A DNA stretch of 64,000 bases from NCBI RefSeq assembly GCF_003852525.1, contig NZ_QAJL01000005.1:755230-819229 (forward strand), given 5' to 3'. Each line of letters starts with the position of its first letter. Position 1 is the first letter of the stretch. Source of the DNA: Pedobacter sp. KBW06 (GTDB taxonomy: Bacteria; Bacteroidota; Bacteroidia; Sphingobacteriales; Sphingobacteriaceae). Positions 45,569 to 53,963 of this stretch are shown here, piece by piece. A model generated the notes under the pieces. It was not told the DNA's origin, made no database searches, and worked only from the letters and a program-made list of their open reading frames with translations. Made by a program: the position numbers and the translations under genes.

Positions 45569-45794
45569 GTTTTGTCTTTTTAATTGTTTAGTTTTTAAAA
45601 GGTTTCAAGTATTAACTAAAGATATCCTAAATATATCCGGTTAATTCTGCAGTTCAAATTTATTCAAAATTTAGCTGGCAAACGAGGCTGTACAAGACAA
45701 TAACAGGGGGTAATCAAGACAAGCCATCCCTCCCTTCCCATTATCCGGGAAATGTAATTTTGGGAGAAAATCCGCTTAAAATTAGTGCTTCATT

Positions 45795-45825
45795 TTTAAA
45801 GTTGTATTTTTGATACAACTTTAAA
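45795..45825. promoter_or_regulatory. Operator of the flavohemoglobin operon, 31-bp dyad
   Basis: TTTAAAGTTGTAT at 45795-45807 is matched exactly by its reverse complement at 45813-45825 across five bases. It ends 8 bp before the hmp start. The second gene of the operon encodes an Rrf2/NsrR-type regulator, so this is the expected autoregulatory operator. Both 13-bp arms are perfect. Confidence 0.85.
45805..45812 (+). promoter_or_regulatory. -7 element inside the hmp operator
   Basis: TATTTTTG matches TAnnTTTG and occupies the centre of the 31-bp dyad, so a bound repressor would cover the promoter core. The start codon is 21 bp downstream. No good TTG -33 element is visible. Confidence 0.6.
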
Positions 45826-45833
45826 TACATACT

Positions 45834-47042
45834 ATGCTTAGCACATCAGAAATTGGCTTAATTAAAGCCACAGTACCAATTTTAAGAGAACACGGAGTAT
45901 TGTTAACCAAACACTTCTATAAAAGGATGTTCAGTCATAACCCCGAACTTCAGCATGTCTTTAACATGGGAAACCAAAAAAACGGCGTTCAGCAAACCGC
46001 ACTGGCAATGGCGGTCCTCGCCTATGCGGAACACATTGAAAACCCATCTGTACTCCTCCCCGTTCTTCAAAGAATAGGTGATAAACATACCAGTCTGCAA
46101 ATCAGTGCAGATCAATACGATATTGTTGGCAGGCACCTGCTCGCCTCCATCGCCGAAGTACTGGGCACAACAGCGACGGAAGCCCTGATCGGCGCTTGGG
46201 CGAAAGCATACGGACAGCTGGCAGACCTCATGATCAACCTGGAAAAATCGATCTATCTGCAAAAAGGTGCAGTCAAAGGCGCCTGGTCCGGATGGAGAAA
46301 ATTCGTCATTGACCGGAAAATACCCGAATCAGATGAGATTACTTCATTTTACCTGCGTCCGGAAGACGGACTGGAAGTTGCTATGCACCAACCCGGTCAA
46401 TACCTGAGCGTCAAAGTCTTTATTCCTTCGTTAAATCTTTACCAGCCCAGACAATACAGCATCTCCTCCGCCCCTGACGGGCATTACTACCGCATATCCG
46501 TAAAGAAAGAAGCCGGAAACCTGGACAAAGAAGAAGGCACAGTATCGAATTACCTGCACAATGTACTTCAGGAAGGTGATGTATTGGAGGCAAGCAGTCC
46601 TGCCGGTGACTTTATCCTGAACACCACTCAGCGCTCTCCTCTCGTACTTTTGAGTGGCGGTGTAGGTCAGACTCCATTTGTTTCCATTATGGACTTCCTG
46701 AGCGGCGCAAATGAGCAGCGCCAGGTCAGGTGGGCACATGCCTGCAGGTCTGAGCAGGTCCATGCTTTCCGCGATCAGATAAAAGCATGGGATGCAGAAC
46801 ACGATTGGTTTGAACATGTGGTATTTTATGAAAATGTTCAAAACGAAGACCAGCATACCCGATCCGGACGAATGGATGTCACTGAAATCAGCGAAATGCT
46901 CCTGATACCGGAAGCAGATTATTATCTTTGCGGCCCCAAACCTTTTATAGAAAAAACAATTGCTGACCTTTCTGCTTTAGGAATAGATCGTAAAAAACTG
47001 TTTTTTGAAGAGTTTGGTCCACAAACCATTCAAATGAATTAA
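45834..47042 (+). CDS. hmp: NO-detoxifying flavohemoglobin
   Basis: A 402-residue nitric oxide dioxygenase, which converts NO and O2 to nitrate using NAD(P)H. The globin domain (1-140) has the proximal His in GDKHTSLQ (His 85), the CD1 Phe in HNPELQHVFNMG, and GWAKAYGQLADL. The FAD domain (about 150-255) has RQYSISSAPDG; the NAD domain has LLSGGVGQTPF near residue 275, HACRSE and the C-terminal FFEEFGP. Length is typical (about 400). The Rrf2-type regulator gene follows after 10 bp and the 31-bp operator precedes it, forming an NO-responsive operon. Confidence 0.96.
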   Translation: MLSTSEIGLIKATVPILREHGVLLTKHFYKRMFSHNPELQHVFNMGNQKNGVQQTALAMAVLAYAEHIENPSVLLPVLQRIGDKHTSLQISADQYDIVGRHLLASIAEVLGTTATEALIGAWAKAYGQLADLMINLEKSIYLQKGAVKGAWSGWRKFVIDRKIPESDEITSFYLRPEDGLEVAMHQPGQYLSVKVFIPSLNLYQPRQYSISSAPDGHYYRISVKKEAGNLDKEEGTVSNYLHNVLQEGDVLEASSPAGDFILNTTQRSPLVLLSGGVGQTPFVSIMDFLSGANEQRQVRWAHACRSEQVHAFRDQIKAWDAEHDWFEHVVFYENVQNEDQHTRSGRMDVTEISEMLLIPEADYYLCGPKPFIEKTIADLSALGIDRKKLFFEEFGPQTIQMN

Positions 47043-47052
47043 CACCATATCA

Positions 47053-47505
47053 ATGAAACTGAACCAATTTACAGATTACGGATTGAGGATCCTGATGTAC
47101 ATGAGCCGTAAGCCGGAACACCTTCCTGCCACGACCATTACAGAACTCGCCGACCGGTTTGGAATCTCAAGAAATCATCTCGTTAAGGTGGTTCAGTTTC
47201 TTTCTAACCAGCAGATTATAGATGCACAAAGAGGCAGAGGCGGCGGCTTGCGCCTGTTCGCTGCCCCTGAAACTTACCGGGTCGGAAAGCTGGTCCGGCT
47301 GCTGGAACAGGACGAAGACCTGATCAATTGCCAGAACCCACTTTGTGTCCTTGCCGGCGACTGCGGACTGAAAAGCATCCTGGACGGCGGACTGGAAGCT
47401 TTGTACCTTTACCTGGACAAGTATACGCTGGACGACATCAGCAAACCTGCAGTCAGCAAGACCTTACAATCCCTCTTCTCTGATCTCCCTGATCAGAAAA
47501 TTTAA
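47053..47505 (+). CDS. nsrR: Rrf2/NsrR-type transcriptional regulator
   Basis: A 150-residue Rrf2-family regulator. The winged HTH is MKLNQFTDYGLRILMYMSRKP with TITELADRFGISRNHLVKVVQFLSNQQII and the wing RGRGGGLRLF. Three cysteines in NCQNPLCVLAGDCGL (Cys 97, 102 and 108, roughly) form the [2Fe-2S]/[4Fe-4S] cluster typical of NsrR and IscR. NO would destroy the cluster and release DNA, inducing hmp. It shares a transcript with hmp and should bind the dyad at 45795-45825. The assignment to NsrR rather than another Rrf2 member comes from this context. Confidence 0.88.
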   Translation: MKLNQFTDYGLRILMYMSRKPEHLPATTITELADRFGISRNHLVKVVQFLSNQQIIDAQRGRGGGLRLFAAPETYRVGKLVRLLEQDEDLINCQNPLCVLAGDCGLKSILDGGLEALYLYLDKYTLDDISKPAVSKTLQSLFSDLPDQKI

Positions 47506-47585
47506 TGCTATTCTTCTATCATTTTTAGCGGAATAGTTGAAAAAATAATTCTTTCTGGATACATTTAGCATCCTAACAATTACCA

Positions 47586-48086
47586 ATGCTTCATATTTAC
47601 AACGCAACTTCCAGCGATTTTCCCATCATTCAGGAGATCGCACACCTAACCTGGCCTGACACTTTCGGTGCCATTTTATCCAAAGAACAGATCAGCTACA
47701 TGCTCGAAATGATGTATAGCACTGACTCCTTAACTGAGCAAACCTCCAAAAAAGGACACCAGTTCCTTCTTGTAAAAGACGAAACAAAAAATTTAGGTTA
47801 CGCCTCTTATGAGCTAAATTACAAAGGTTTATCAAAAACAAAAATCCACAAAATCTATATCCTTCCAGAAGCCCAGGGCAAAGGTGTAGGTAAACTGTTG
47901 ATGAACAGCATCACAGACATTGCCAGGAAAAATCAGGACACGATCCTGTCCCTGAATGTGAACCGGGACAACGCTGCTTTTGATTTCTATAAAAAGATAG
48001 GCTTTGAAAAAACCGGAGAAGAAAACATAGATATCGGTGATGGCTTCCTGATGGAAGATTTTATAATGGACAAAAAACTAGTTTAA
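47586..48086 (+). CDS. GNAT-family N-acetyltransferase
   Basis: A 166-residue acetyltransferase of the GNAT fold. The acetyl-CoA-binding motif A is IHKIYILPEAQGKGVGKLLMNSI, with the Q/R-x-x-G-x-G/A loop as QGKGVG at about residues 97-102. The C-terminal VNRDNAAFDFYKKIGFEKTGEE segment is motif B. The acceptor substrate cannot be deduced. The downstream helicase gene starts 12 bp after its stop, so both may be co-transcribed. Confidence 0.9.
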   Translation: MLHIYNATSSDFPIIQEIAHLTWPDTFGAILSKEQISYMLEMMYSTDSLTEQTSKKGHQFLLVKDETKNLGYASYELNYKGLSKTKIHKIYILPEAQGKGVGKLLMNSITDIARKNQDTILSLNVNRDNAAFDFYKKIGFEKTGEENIDIGDGFLMEDFIMDKKLV

Positions 48087-48098
48087 CCCCGATACCTG

Positions 48099-50003
48099 TT
48101 GGAATATTTCAAAAAGCTCCTTGACTTACTAAAAATAGAGCGCGAAGAAGACTTAAGGTCTTATCAAAAATTAACCGAATCGGCTTCTGTCGCAGAACGG
48201 CGGACCAATGGGCTTTCCTGGTATCCGATCGCCATCAGAGGCTCTGAAATGAGCCGTGGCGATTATTTAACCGTAGAAATAGAACGGACTACCCATCAGG
48301 ACCTCTCCCATCAGCTTCGTTTTGGTGCTTCAGCGGTATTGTTCTCTAACCACGATGCAAAAGACCGTGTAGAAGGAACCATCACCCACCAAAGCGGCAA
48401 TAAGCTTAAAATCACGTTAAAAACAGACGAATTGCCAGACTGGACACGTGATGGCAAGCTGGGAATCGACGTCTTGTTCGACAACAACAGCTATGATGAG
48501 ATGCAGACTGCCCTAAAACAGGCTGCCATTTCGATGGAAAGCACTGAGGACCAGCGGCTGATAAAGATCCTGACAGGCCTAAGCAGTCCTACCTTTTCCA
48601 ATCAGTCTCCCCACTATGTTATCCCCGGATTAAATGAAGTACAGCAGCAGGCAGTAGATAAAATCCTTTCCGCACAGGAGCTGGCCATTGTTCACGGCCC
48701 TCCGGGAACAGGGAAAACGACCACCCTGGTACAGGCCATCAAAGCATTGATCAAGCAGGATCACCAGCAAATCCTGGTGGTTGCTCCCAGCAATACGGCT
48801 GTAGACCTGCTAACGGAAAAACTGGATGAGCAGGGCTTAAATGTACTTCGGGTAGGAAATCCGGCAAGGGTATCGGAGAAATTGCTCTCCCTAACCCTGG
48901 ATGGCAAGATGGCTGAACATCCGAGTATGAAGCAGGCACGTGCATTTAAAAAACAGGCCAATGAATTCAAAAATATGGCCCATAAGTACAAGCGGAATTT
49001 TGGGAGGGCAGAAAAAGAACAGCGCAAAGCCCTTTTTGATGAAGCCCACAAGATCATGAAGGAAGTCGGCAATACAGAGCAATACATCATTGATGACCTG
49101 TTGAGCAAAGCTCAGGTCATTACCGCTACCCTGGTTGGGGCCAACCATTACACCATCAGGGGCCTTAAATTTCATACGGTTGTAATTGACGAGGCCGGAC
49201 AAGCCCTGGAACCAGCTTGCTGGATCCCGATCCTGAAAGCGAAAAAAGTAATCTTTGCCGGTGATCATTGTCAGCTTTCCCCAACCATAAAATCCAGTGA
49301 AGCAGCCAAAAGCGGTTTAAGAACTACATTACTTGAAAAGTCTGTATCAGCTCACCCTGAATCCGTTACCTTACTCGAAGAACAGTACCGGATGCACGAA
49401 ACCATTATGGGTTATTCGTCAAAAGTCTTCTATGAGAATAAACTGAAAGCACATCATTCGGTAGCCGATCACCGGTTGTTTGCAGCAGACATGCCCCTCG
49501 CTTTTGTCGACACTGCAGGCTGTGGATTTGAGGAAAAATCAGAAGGAACAAGTACCACCAATCCGGAGGAAGCTGCTTTTCTTTTCAAACACCTGACACA
49601 AATGGTGGAACAACTGAGCAGCCACTATCAGGTTGATGAATTCCCAAGTATCGCCGTGATATCGCCCTATAAGCAGCAGATCCTGTTGATGAAAGAGCTC
49701 CTGCAGCATTCCCCCTTGCTTCAATCCTATGGAGACAAAATCTCCGTGAACACGATCGACAGCTTTCAGGGACAGGAACGGGACCTGGTTTATATCAGCA
49801 TGACCCGGAGTAATAATGAAGGCATTATTGGTTTCCTTTCCGACACCCGCAGGATGAATGTGGCCATGACCAGGGCAAGAAAAAAACTGGTGGTAATTGG
49901 CGACAGTGCCACACTTTCCAGACTGCCTTTTTATAGTGATTTCATTGGCTATGCAGAAACACACGAGGCCTACCAAAGTGCCTGGGAATTTGCAGATCTT
50001 TAG
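48099..50003 (+). CDS. Superfamily 1 DNA/RNA helicase (IGHMBP2/SMUBP2-like)
   Basis: A 634-residue UPF1-like SF1B helicase. Walker A is VHGPPGTGKTTTLVQA, motif Ia is VVAPSNTAVDLL, motif II VIDEAGQALEPA, motif III AGDHCQLSPT, motif IV/V VISPYKQQ and VNTIDSFQGQERDLVYIS, and motif VI NVAMTRARKKLVVIGD. An N-terminal beta-barrel region (about 10-130) is typical. It unwinds DNA or RNA in the 5'-3' direction. The start must be a non-ATG codon (TTG at 48099, or CTG at 48096): an in-frame TAA of the previous gene lies 15 bp upstream, and the first in-frame ATG cuts off conserved N-terminal sequence. Confidence 0.93.
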   Translation: MEYFKKLLDLLKIEREEDLRSYQKLTESASVAERRTNGLSWYPIAIRGSEMSRGDYLTVEIERTTHQDLSHQLRFGASAVLFSNHDAKDRVEGTITHQSGNKLKITLKTDELPDWTRDGKLGIDVLFDNNSYDEMQTALKQAAISMESTEDQRLIKILTGLSSPTFSNQSPHYVIPGLNEVQQQAVDKILSAQELAIVHGPPGTGKTTTLVQAIKALIKQDHQQILVVAPSNTAVDLLTEKLDEQGLNVLRVGNPARVSEKLLSLTLDGKMAEHPSMKQARAFKKQANEFKNMAHKYKRNFGRAEKEQRKALFDEAHKIMKEVGNTEQYIIDDLLSKAQVITATLVGANHYTIRGLKFHTVVIDEAGQALEPACWIPILKAKKVIFAGDHCQLSPTIKSSEAAKSGLRTTLLEKSVSAHPESVTLLEEQYRMHETIMGYSSKVFYENKLKAHHSVADHRLFAADMPLAFVDTAGCGFEEKSEGTSTTNPEEAAFLFKHLTQMVEQLSSHYQVDEFPSIAVISPYKQQILLMKELLQHSPLLQSYGDKISVNTIDSFQGQERDLVYISMTRSNNEGIIGFLSDTRRMNVAMTRARKKLVVIGDSATLSRLPFYSDFIGYAETHEAYQSAWEFADL

Positions 50004-50015
50004 CCTCAAAACCTA

Positions 50016-50031
50016 TGGAATGAACATTCCA
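50016..50031. terminator. Weak hairpin between convergent genes
   Basis: TGGAAT and ATTCCA pair around GAAC, 12 bp after the helicase stop, followed on the plus strand by CATTATCATTTTT. The short 6-bp stem makes this a weak terminator candidate. Confidence 0.35.
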
Positions 50032-50087
50032 CATTATCATTTTTAATATTTTAAATAAATAAGATACAGACAGTTACATCATTAAAC

Positions 50088-50507
50088 TTAATATATAAGT
50101 TTAATGATGATTTCAGTTTCCTTCTCCAGCTTAAATTTGGCATCATCGAACTTCGGAGCCGATAAAGATGGTTTAAAATTCTGCGAAAAGCCATAGCCTT
50201 CCTTTGGAATTCCGATCAGATTTGTATTGCATTTACCGTCAGAATTTTCATCGTGATAAAGCGCAACGGCATAGGTTCCCACCGGAAGATCTTTAAAAAT
50301 AAAGGTTTCAGAATTTGAGTTGACCTTTCTGGTCTGGGACTTATACTCCTGCCCCTTCCTGATAAATCTATCCTTAGTGTTATACAAACTCACCTGGATC
50401 TTCCCTTCAATTTTGTTCACATTTGGAACCGTTATTTTCAATTGCCCTTGTTGTGCGTAACCTTTCTGAAGGCCGAAAAACAGGACCAATACCAGCATAT
50501 ATTTCAT
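50088..50507 (-). CDS. DUF2141 secreted protein
   Basis: A 139-residue DUF2141 protein with a signal peptide (ending GYAQQ). The family pattern is complete: LKITVPNVNKIEGKIQVSLYN, FKDLPVGTYAVALYHDENSDGK, then NLIGIPKEGYGFSQN and a closing beta strand. It is a small immunoglobulin-like beta sandwich of unknown function, found in the envelope of many Bacteroidota and Proteobacteria. It is monocistronic and 20 bp downstream of the epimerase stop. Confidence 0.93.
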   Translation of the reverse strand: MKYMLVLVLFFGLQKGYAQQGQLKITVPNVNKIEGKIQVSLYNTKDRFIRKGQEYKSQTRKVNSNSETFIFKDLPVGTYAVALYHDENSDGKCNTNLIGIPKEGYGFSQNFKPSLSAPKFDDAKFKLEKETEIIIKLIY

Positions 50508-50527
50508 AAGAATTCTTTTTTTTGCAT

Positions 50528-51553
50528 TTAAAACTCATTAAAGAAGCGTGAAGCCATCTTTTTATCTTTTGACAGCCAAGCGTCATATGGTTCAGATTGT
50601 TTCAGCAGACGGCTTTTAATTGGCTTTCTGAACAATCGGGTCAGCGTCTTCTTAAAGGGAGACACAGCACTCTTCAGCTGATCAAAATAGCTTTCCAAAG
50701 TATCTTTCCTGAAATCAATGATCTCAGCCAGCTCATCCCCGTCTTCATAATATCCGCAGTGGAAATTCTTCTCCGCAAATGAATGCTCCGGAAAATCAAC
50801 TTTTCCCAGTCCAAAAGCATCAAATGATCTGCGGAGAAAGTCCTGGTAAGTAATTCTGCAATGCTCGCCCCCGCCAAGATTAAAAATTTGATGGTTCAGC
50901 TCGGCTTTATGCAGAATTGCCATAACAAACGCCCTTGCCGTATCCTTAGGGCTAAGAATTTCCATGGCGGTATTGAGCGGCATATGAAACATAATTCCCG
51001 AAGCCTTATGGTTCCCGGTACCCATAATCGCGGCCAGCCGGAATATACACCAGTCCAATTCAGTCGCCTGAATGAGCGCCTCGCTTTCAATTTTAGTACG
51101 GGCATAGTTATCATGAGGACTTGGAATCAAGGGATCAGAACTCTTAATCCATGGATCACTAAGTCTATCGCCATAGACGGAGATGGAAGAACTGTAAAGC
51201 AGAAAAGCATTTGCGGCATATTTCTGCATTCCCCGGATCAGGTTTTTAGTTCCGGTCACGTTCACCTCATAAGCGAGTTCAACATGCTGGTCTGCAATTG
51301 GTGGAATAACCGCCGCCAAATGTATCACCACATCCTGCTGTTTACATGCTTCTTCGACATCCTGCGCCCGCCTGATATCGCCATAAACCACATTTACCTG
51401 TTTTTCAAAGGGCGCCAGTATCCGCTTCGAATTGCTGGTCTTTTTATCAAATGCGGTAATTTCAAACTGTTGTAATTCCAGCAATTGCTTCAGAACTTCG
51501 TTTCCTACCGTTCCGGAAGCTCCTGTAAGTAAAATTCTCTTTCTATTGCCCAT
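50528..51553 (-). CDS. NAD-dependent epimerase/dehydratase family protein
   Basis: A 341-residue extended SDR protein. The cofactor motif is LLTGASGTVGNEVL at residues 8-20. The catalytic Tyr-Lys pair is YARTKIE near residue 152, with the preceding Ser in YSSSISVYG. These enzymes act on nucleotide sugars or other carbonyl compounds; substrate unknown. The C-terminal 100 residues end in a basic tail (KPIKSRLLKQSEPY). It stands alone, 21 bp before DUF2141 and preceded by the AT-rich tRNA upstream region. Confidence 0.9.
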   Translation of the reverse strand: MGNRKRILLTGASGTVGNEVLKQLLELQQFEITAFDKKTSNSKRILAPFEKQVNVVYGDIRRAQDVEEACKQQDVVIHLAAVIPPIADQHVELAYEVNVTGTKNLIRGMQKYAANAFLLYSSSISVYGDRLSDPWIKSSDPLIPSPHDNYARTKIESEALIQATELDWCIFRLAAIMGTGNHKASGIMFHMPLNTAMEILSPKDTARAFVMAILHKAELNHQIFNLGGGEHCRITYQDFLRRSFDAFGLGKVDFPEHSFAEKNFHCGYYEDGDELAEIIDFRKDTLESYFDQLKSAVSPFKKTLTRLFRKPIKSRLLKQSEPYDAWLSKDKKMASRFFNEF

Positions 51554-51762
51554 GCGCTGATTTCTCTTCTCCGGCTAGTCAAGCATTTATTATTCCAAAA
51601 ACACAGAATGTTCTTTTTTACGCAAATATTTCTACCTTGTTAAGTTTTCCGGAAAAGACTGATTATTAAGACAATTCGGCGAGAAATTTTGAAGACGCAG
51701 GAATGTAAAGAAATTTAATCTATTTTTTTTTCAAAATTATTAGCAACTTAATATAAATTTTC

Positions 51763-51770
51763 TACCTTTG
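51763..51770 (+). promoter_or_regulatory. -7 promoter element of the tRNA-Lys gene
   Basis: TACCTTTG, followed by CA, is a full match to the Bacteroidota -7 consensus TAnnTTTG, 28 bp upstream of the tRNA. An AT-rich run of T and A precedes it. The -33 element is not clear. Confidence 0.65.
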
Positions 51771-51797
51771 CACTCCCGAAACAAGGGAACAATAAAT

Positions 51798-51870
51798 GAT
51801 TCCGTAGCTCAGCTGGTAGAGCATTACACTTTTAATGTAGTGGTCCTGGGTTCGAATCCCAGCGGGATCA
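51798..51870 (+). tRNA. tRNA-Lys (anticodon TTT)
   Basis: The 73-nt sequence folds as a complete cloverleaf. The acceptor GATTCCG pairs with CGGGATC (one G-T), the D arm is GCTC...GAGC, the anticodon stem TTACA pairs with TGTAG around CTTTTAA (anticodon TTT), and the T arm is CTGGG-TTCGAAT-CCCAG. No CCA is encoded; it must be added after transcription. Its 3' end and the following terminator are duplicated at 53910-53957. Confidence 0.97.
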
Positions 51871-51903
51871 CGAAAAGCCTCAGAGAAATCTGGGGCTTTT
51901 TTG
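51855..51903 (+). repeat. Direct repeat copy 1 (tRNA-Lys 3' end plus terminator)
   Basis: This 49-bp stretch, containing the last 16 bases of tRNA-Lys and its terminator, recurs at 53910-53957 with three substitutions and one missing T. It is the intact, functional copy of an attachment-site-like repeat. Confidence 0.8.
51873..51902 (+). terminator. Terminator of tRNA-Lys
   Basis: AAAAGCCTCAGA pairs with TCTGGGGCTTTT through a GAAA loop with one G-T wobble, followed by TT. It begins 2 bp after the tRNA. A near copy ends the downstream serine hydrolase gene. Confidence 0.9.
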
Positions 51904-52099
51904 TATTCAAATCCACCTGGTCCTACCAGCTCCCCAAAAAACACATCAGCAAAATCAATTAAAATCAGCCAAACATGGTAAACCATATGGTATGGGAAAA
52001 TGGACTCCGTTTATTGAAAAAAAGAAGTTGCCGGTCCCCTTCCACTCCTTAGCCTGAATGATCAATAAAAGAATTTTGAAGAAAAATAAACTTCTGTCT

Positions 52100-52127
52100 A
52101 AATATAATTGATATATCAATTATATTT
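52100..52127. promoter_or_regulatory. MarR operator, perfect 28-bp palindrome
   Basis: AAATATAATTGATA is followed at once by its own reverse complement, so all 28 bases are symmetrical. The -7 element TATATTTG (52121-52128) overlaps the right end and the marR start is at 52145. MarR proteins bind such dyads and repress their own operon. Its position over the promoter core makes autorepression likely. Confidence 0.85.
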
Positions 52128-52128
52128 G
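52121..52128 (+). promoter_or_regulatory. -7 element of the marR-hydrolase operon
   Basis: TATATTTG fits TAnnTTTG and ends 16 bp before the marR ATG. It shares seven of its eight bases with the 28-bp palindrome, so repressor binding would block it. Confidence 0.55.
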
Positions 52129-52144
52129 TATCAAACAAAATAAG

Positions 52145-52582
52145 ATGAGCATTAAAAACCCAACAGGAACCGTACTCTATTTAATTGAACTGGCAATTAA
52201 AGAATATCGAAAGATATCACAGAAAAACATTTCAAACATTGTAGAAGACATTACCATAGACCAATACTTAATTCTGATGGTACTCACCAGGAATGCAAAT
52301 ATCTCTCAAAATGAGATGGCACAACTGATATTTAAAGACAATGCCTCTATCACAAGAATGATAGAATTGATGGTAAAAAAAGAATACCTGGCAAGAACTA
52401 TCCATCGCGAAGACCGGAGGAAATACACCCTTGAAATCACTGAAAAAGGCAAAAAAACGATTGATTTAATCGCTCCGGTCATTCAACAAAACAGAGCAAC
52501 TGCTTTACATGATTTTTCGGAGGAAGAAGTCGCATTGTTAGATAAAATGCTAAGTAAGATCATCAATAATTGCAAAAAATAA
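52145..52582 (+). CDS. MarR family transcriptional regulator
   Basis: A 145-residue MarR protein. The winged helix is ISQNEMAQLIFKDNASITRMIELMVKKEYLARTIHREDRRKYTLEITEKGKK, broken here by its DRR wing. Helices at both ends support dimerisation. The stop shares one base with the ATG of the serine hydrolase gene (TAATG), so the two are coupled. A perfect 28-bp palindrome overlaps its promoter. The base composition looks more AT-rich than the surrounding chromosome by eye, which fits acquisition with the adjacent tRNA-flanked repeat. Confidence 0.93.
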   Translation: MSIKNPTGTVLYLIELAIKEYRKISQKNISNIVEDITIDQYLILMVLTRNANISQNEMAQLIFKDNASITRMIELMVKKEYLARTIHREDRRKYTLEITEKGKKTIDLIAPVIQQNRATALHDFSEEEVALLDKMLSKIINNCKK

Positions 52583-53892
52583 TGAAAATGAAACAAGTCT
52601 TCACCCTGATATTGACACTGATCTCTGCCATAGGATATGCACAGAATGACCTTACAAGCAAACTGGAAAATTATATGAATGCGCAGGCAGCCATTAATAA
52701 TTTTGGTGGCACGGTACTGGTGACTAAAAATAATTCTGTTTTGTTAAAAAAAGCCTATGGCTTAGCAGACTATGAATGGAATATCAAAAACACGATCGAC
52801 ACGAAATTTCAGCTGGCTTCGGTCACCAAACAATTTACAGCTACCGCTATTCTTCAATTGGCAGAAAAAGGAAAATTGTCCCTTCAGGATCCTCTGAGTA
52901 AATTTTTTCCGGATTATCCAAAAGCCGATAGTGTGACCATTCACATGTTATTGTCTCATTCTTCCGGGCTTGCAATGGGCTTTAAAGAACTGGCCACAAG
53001 TACCATCAACAGTGATGATGCATATGCTGAAATAAAAAAAATGCCTTACGAATTTTCGCCAGGAACTAAAAGCGCCTATAGTAACATAGGTTATTACTTA
53101 CTGGCCAGGATTATTACAAAAGTTTCAGGCGAGAAGTACGAAGATTTTTTAAGAAAAAATATATTCGAAAAAGCAGGAATGAAGAACACTGGTGTAAGTA
53201 ATAATGATTCGATAGTCTTAAAAAAAGCGAAAACCTATTGTGAGACCGAAAAAGGGTTTATCCATAATCCCTACATAAACTGGGGAATCAATATAGGTCA
53301 TGATGGTGTTTATTCTACCGTTGAAGATTTGGCTTTATGGGATAAGGCATTATATGGAACAACGATCTTATCTGCTGAGATGAAGAAACTCATGTTTACT
53401 TCGCATAACGACCAGAATTGGGGATATGGATTTACCATTAATCCATTTTACAACCAGGGACATCAGCTGATTGCACATGACGGCGGTTTCTTTGGTACCA
53501 TGACTTCATTAAACCGATATACAGACGATCATATTTTCATAACAGTCTTGTCAAATAACCAATCCGCTTCATATCTTATTGCCTATGGTCTTGCCGGAAT
53601 ATATTTTGGAAAAAATGTTGAACTGCCTTATAAACACAAACAGATCGCAATAGACACGGCTGTCTACAAGAAATATACTGGCAATTATGAAAACATTAAA
53701 ATCTTGCAAAAAGACAATAAGTTATATTATCAGGATTTTGAGATAGAATTATTACCGGAATCTAAAACTAAATTTTTCAGATCAGATGACCATGAAAGAA
53801 CCGTTGAATTTGTACCAAATAAAGAAGGTGAAATCGTAAAGATGTTGACCTCGAAAGCCGGAGTAATTGAAACTAAAAATAAAAACAAATGA
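52582..53892 (+). CDS. Beta-lactamase-family serine hydrolase under MarR control
   Basis: About 436 residues from ATG 52582, which overlaps the marR stop by one base (TAATG); an ATG at 52588 (MKQVFTLI) is also possible. A signal peptide (ending IGYAQ) is followed by a PF00144 domain: SxxK in LASVTKQFTATA (near residue 80), YSN in YSNIGYYLL, and HDGGFFG as the third motif. It resembles D-alanyl-D-alanine carboxypeptidase- or esterase-like enzymes. The operon partner is a MarR regulator. A duplicated tRNA terminator sits 18-36 bp after the stop. Regulation by MarR suggests an induced response, perhaps to an antibiotic or ester. Confidence 0.9.
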   Translation: MKMKQVFTLILTLISAIGYAQNDLTSKLENYMNAQAAINNFGGTVLVTKNNSVLLKKAYGLADYEWNIKNTIDTKFQLASVTKQFTATAILQLAEKGKLSLQDPLSKFFPDYPKADSVTIHMLLSHSSGLAMGFKELATSTINSDDAYAEIKKMPYEFSPGTKSAYSNIGYYLLARIITKVSGEKYEDFLRKNIFEKAGMKNTGVSNNDSIVLKKAKTYCETEKGFIHNPYINWGINIGHDGVYSTVEDLALWDKALYGTTILSAEMKKLMFTSHNDQNWGYGFTINPFYNQGHQLIAHDGGFFGTMTSLNRYTDDHIFITVLSNNQSASYLIAYGLAGIYFGKNVELPYKHKQIAIDTAVYKKYTGNYENIKILQKDNKLYYQDFEIELLPESKTKFFRSDDHERTVEFVPNKEGEIVKMLTSKAGVIETKNKNK

Positions 53893-53909
53893 AAAGGTGA
53901 TTCGATTTA

Positions 53910-53957
53910 AATCCCCGCGGGATCACGAAAAGCCTCACAGAAATATGGGGCTTTTTG
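53910..53957 (+). repeat. Direct repeat copy 2 (tRNA-Lys 3' end remnant)
   Basis: This 48-bp segment matches 51855-51903 except for three substitutions and one T deletion. It contains GCGGGATCAC, the tRNA acceptor end, with a weakened terminator stem. With copy 1 it brackets the marR-hydrolase pair, as attL/attR bracket an integrated island. Confidence 0.75.
53928..53956 (+). terminator. Degenerate terminator copy after the serine hydrolase
   Basis: AAAAGCCTCACA and TATGGGGCTTTT pair through GAAA with one mismatch and one wobble, then a T-run follows. It is the partner of the terminator after tRNA-Lys and is probably still active for the hydrolase gene. Confidence 0.65.
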
Positions 53958-53963
53958 CGTTTC

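Noticed and set aside
51768..51962. 64-codon frame overlapping tRNA-Lys
   Set aside because: Covers the tRNA and its terminator, so the frame is fortuitous.
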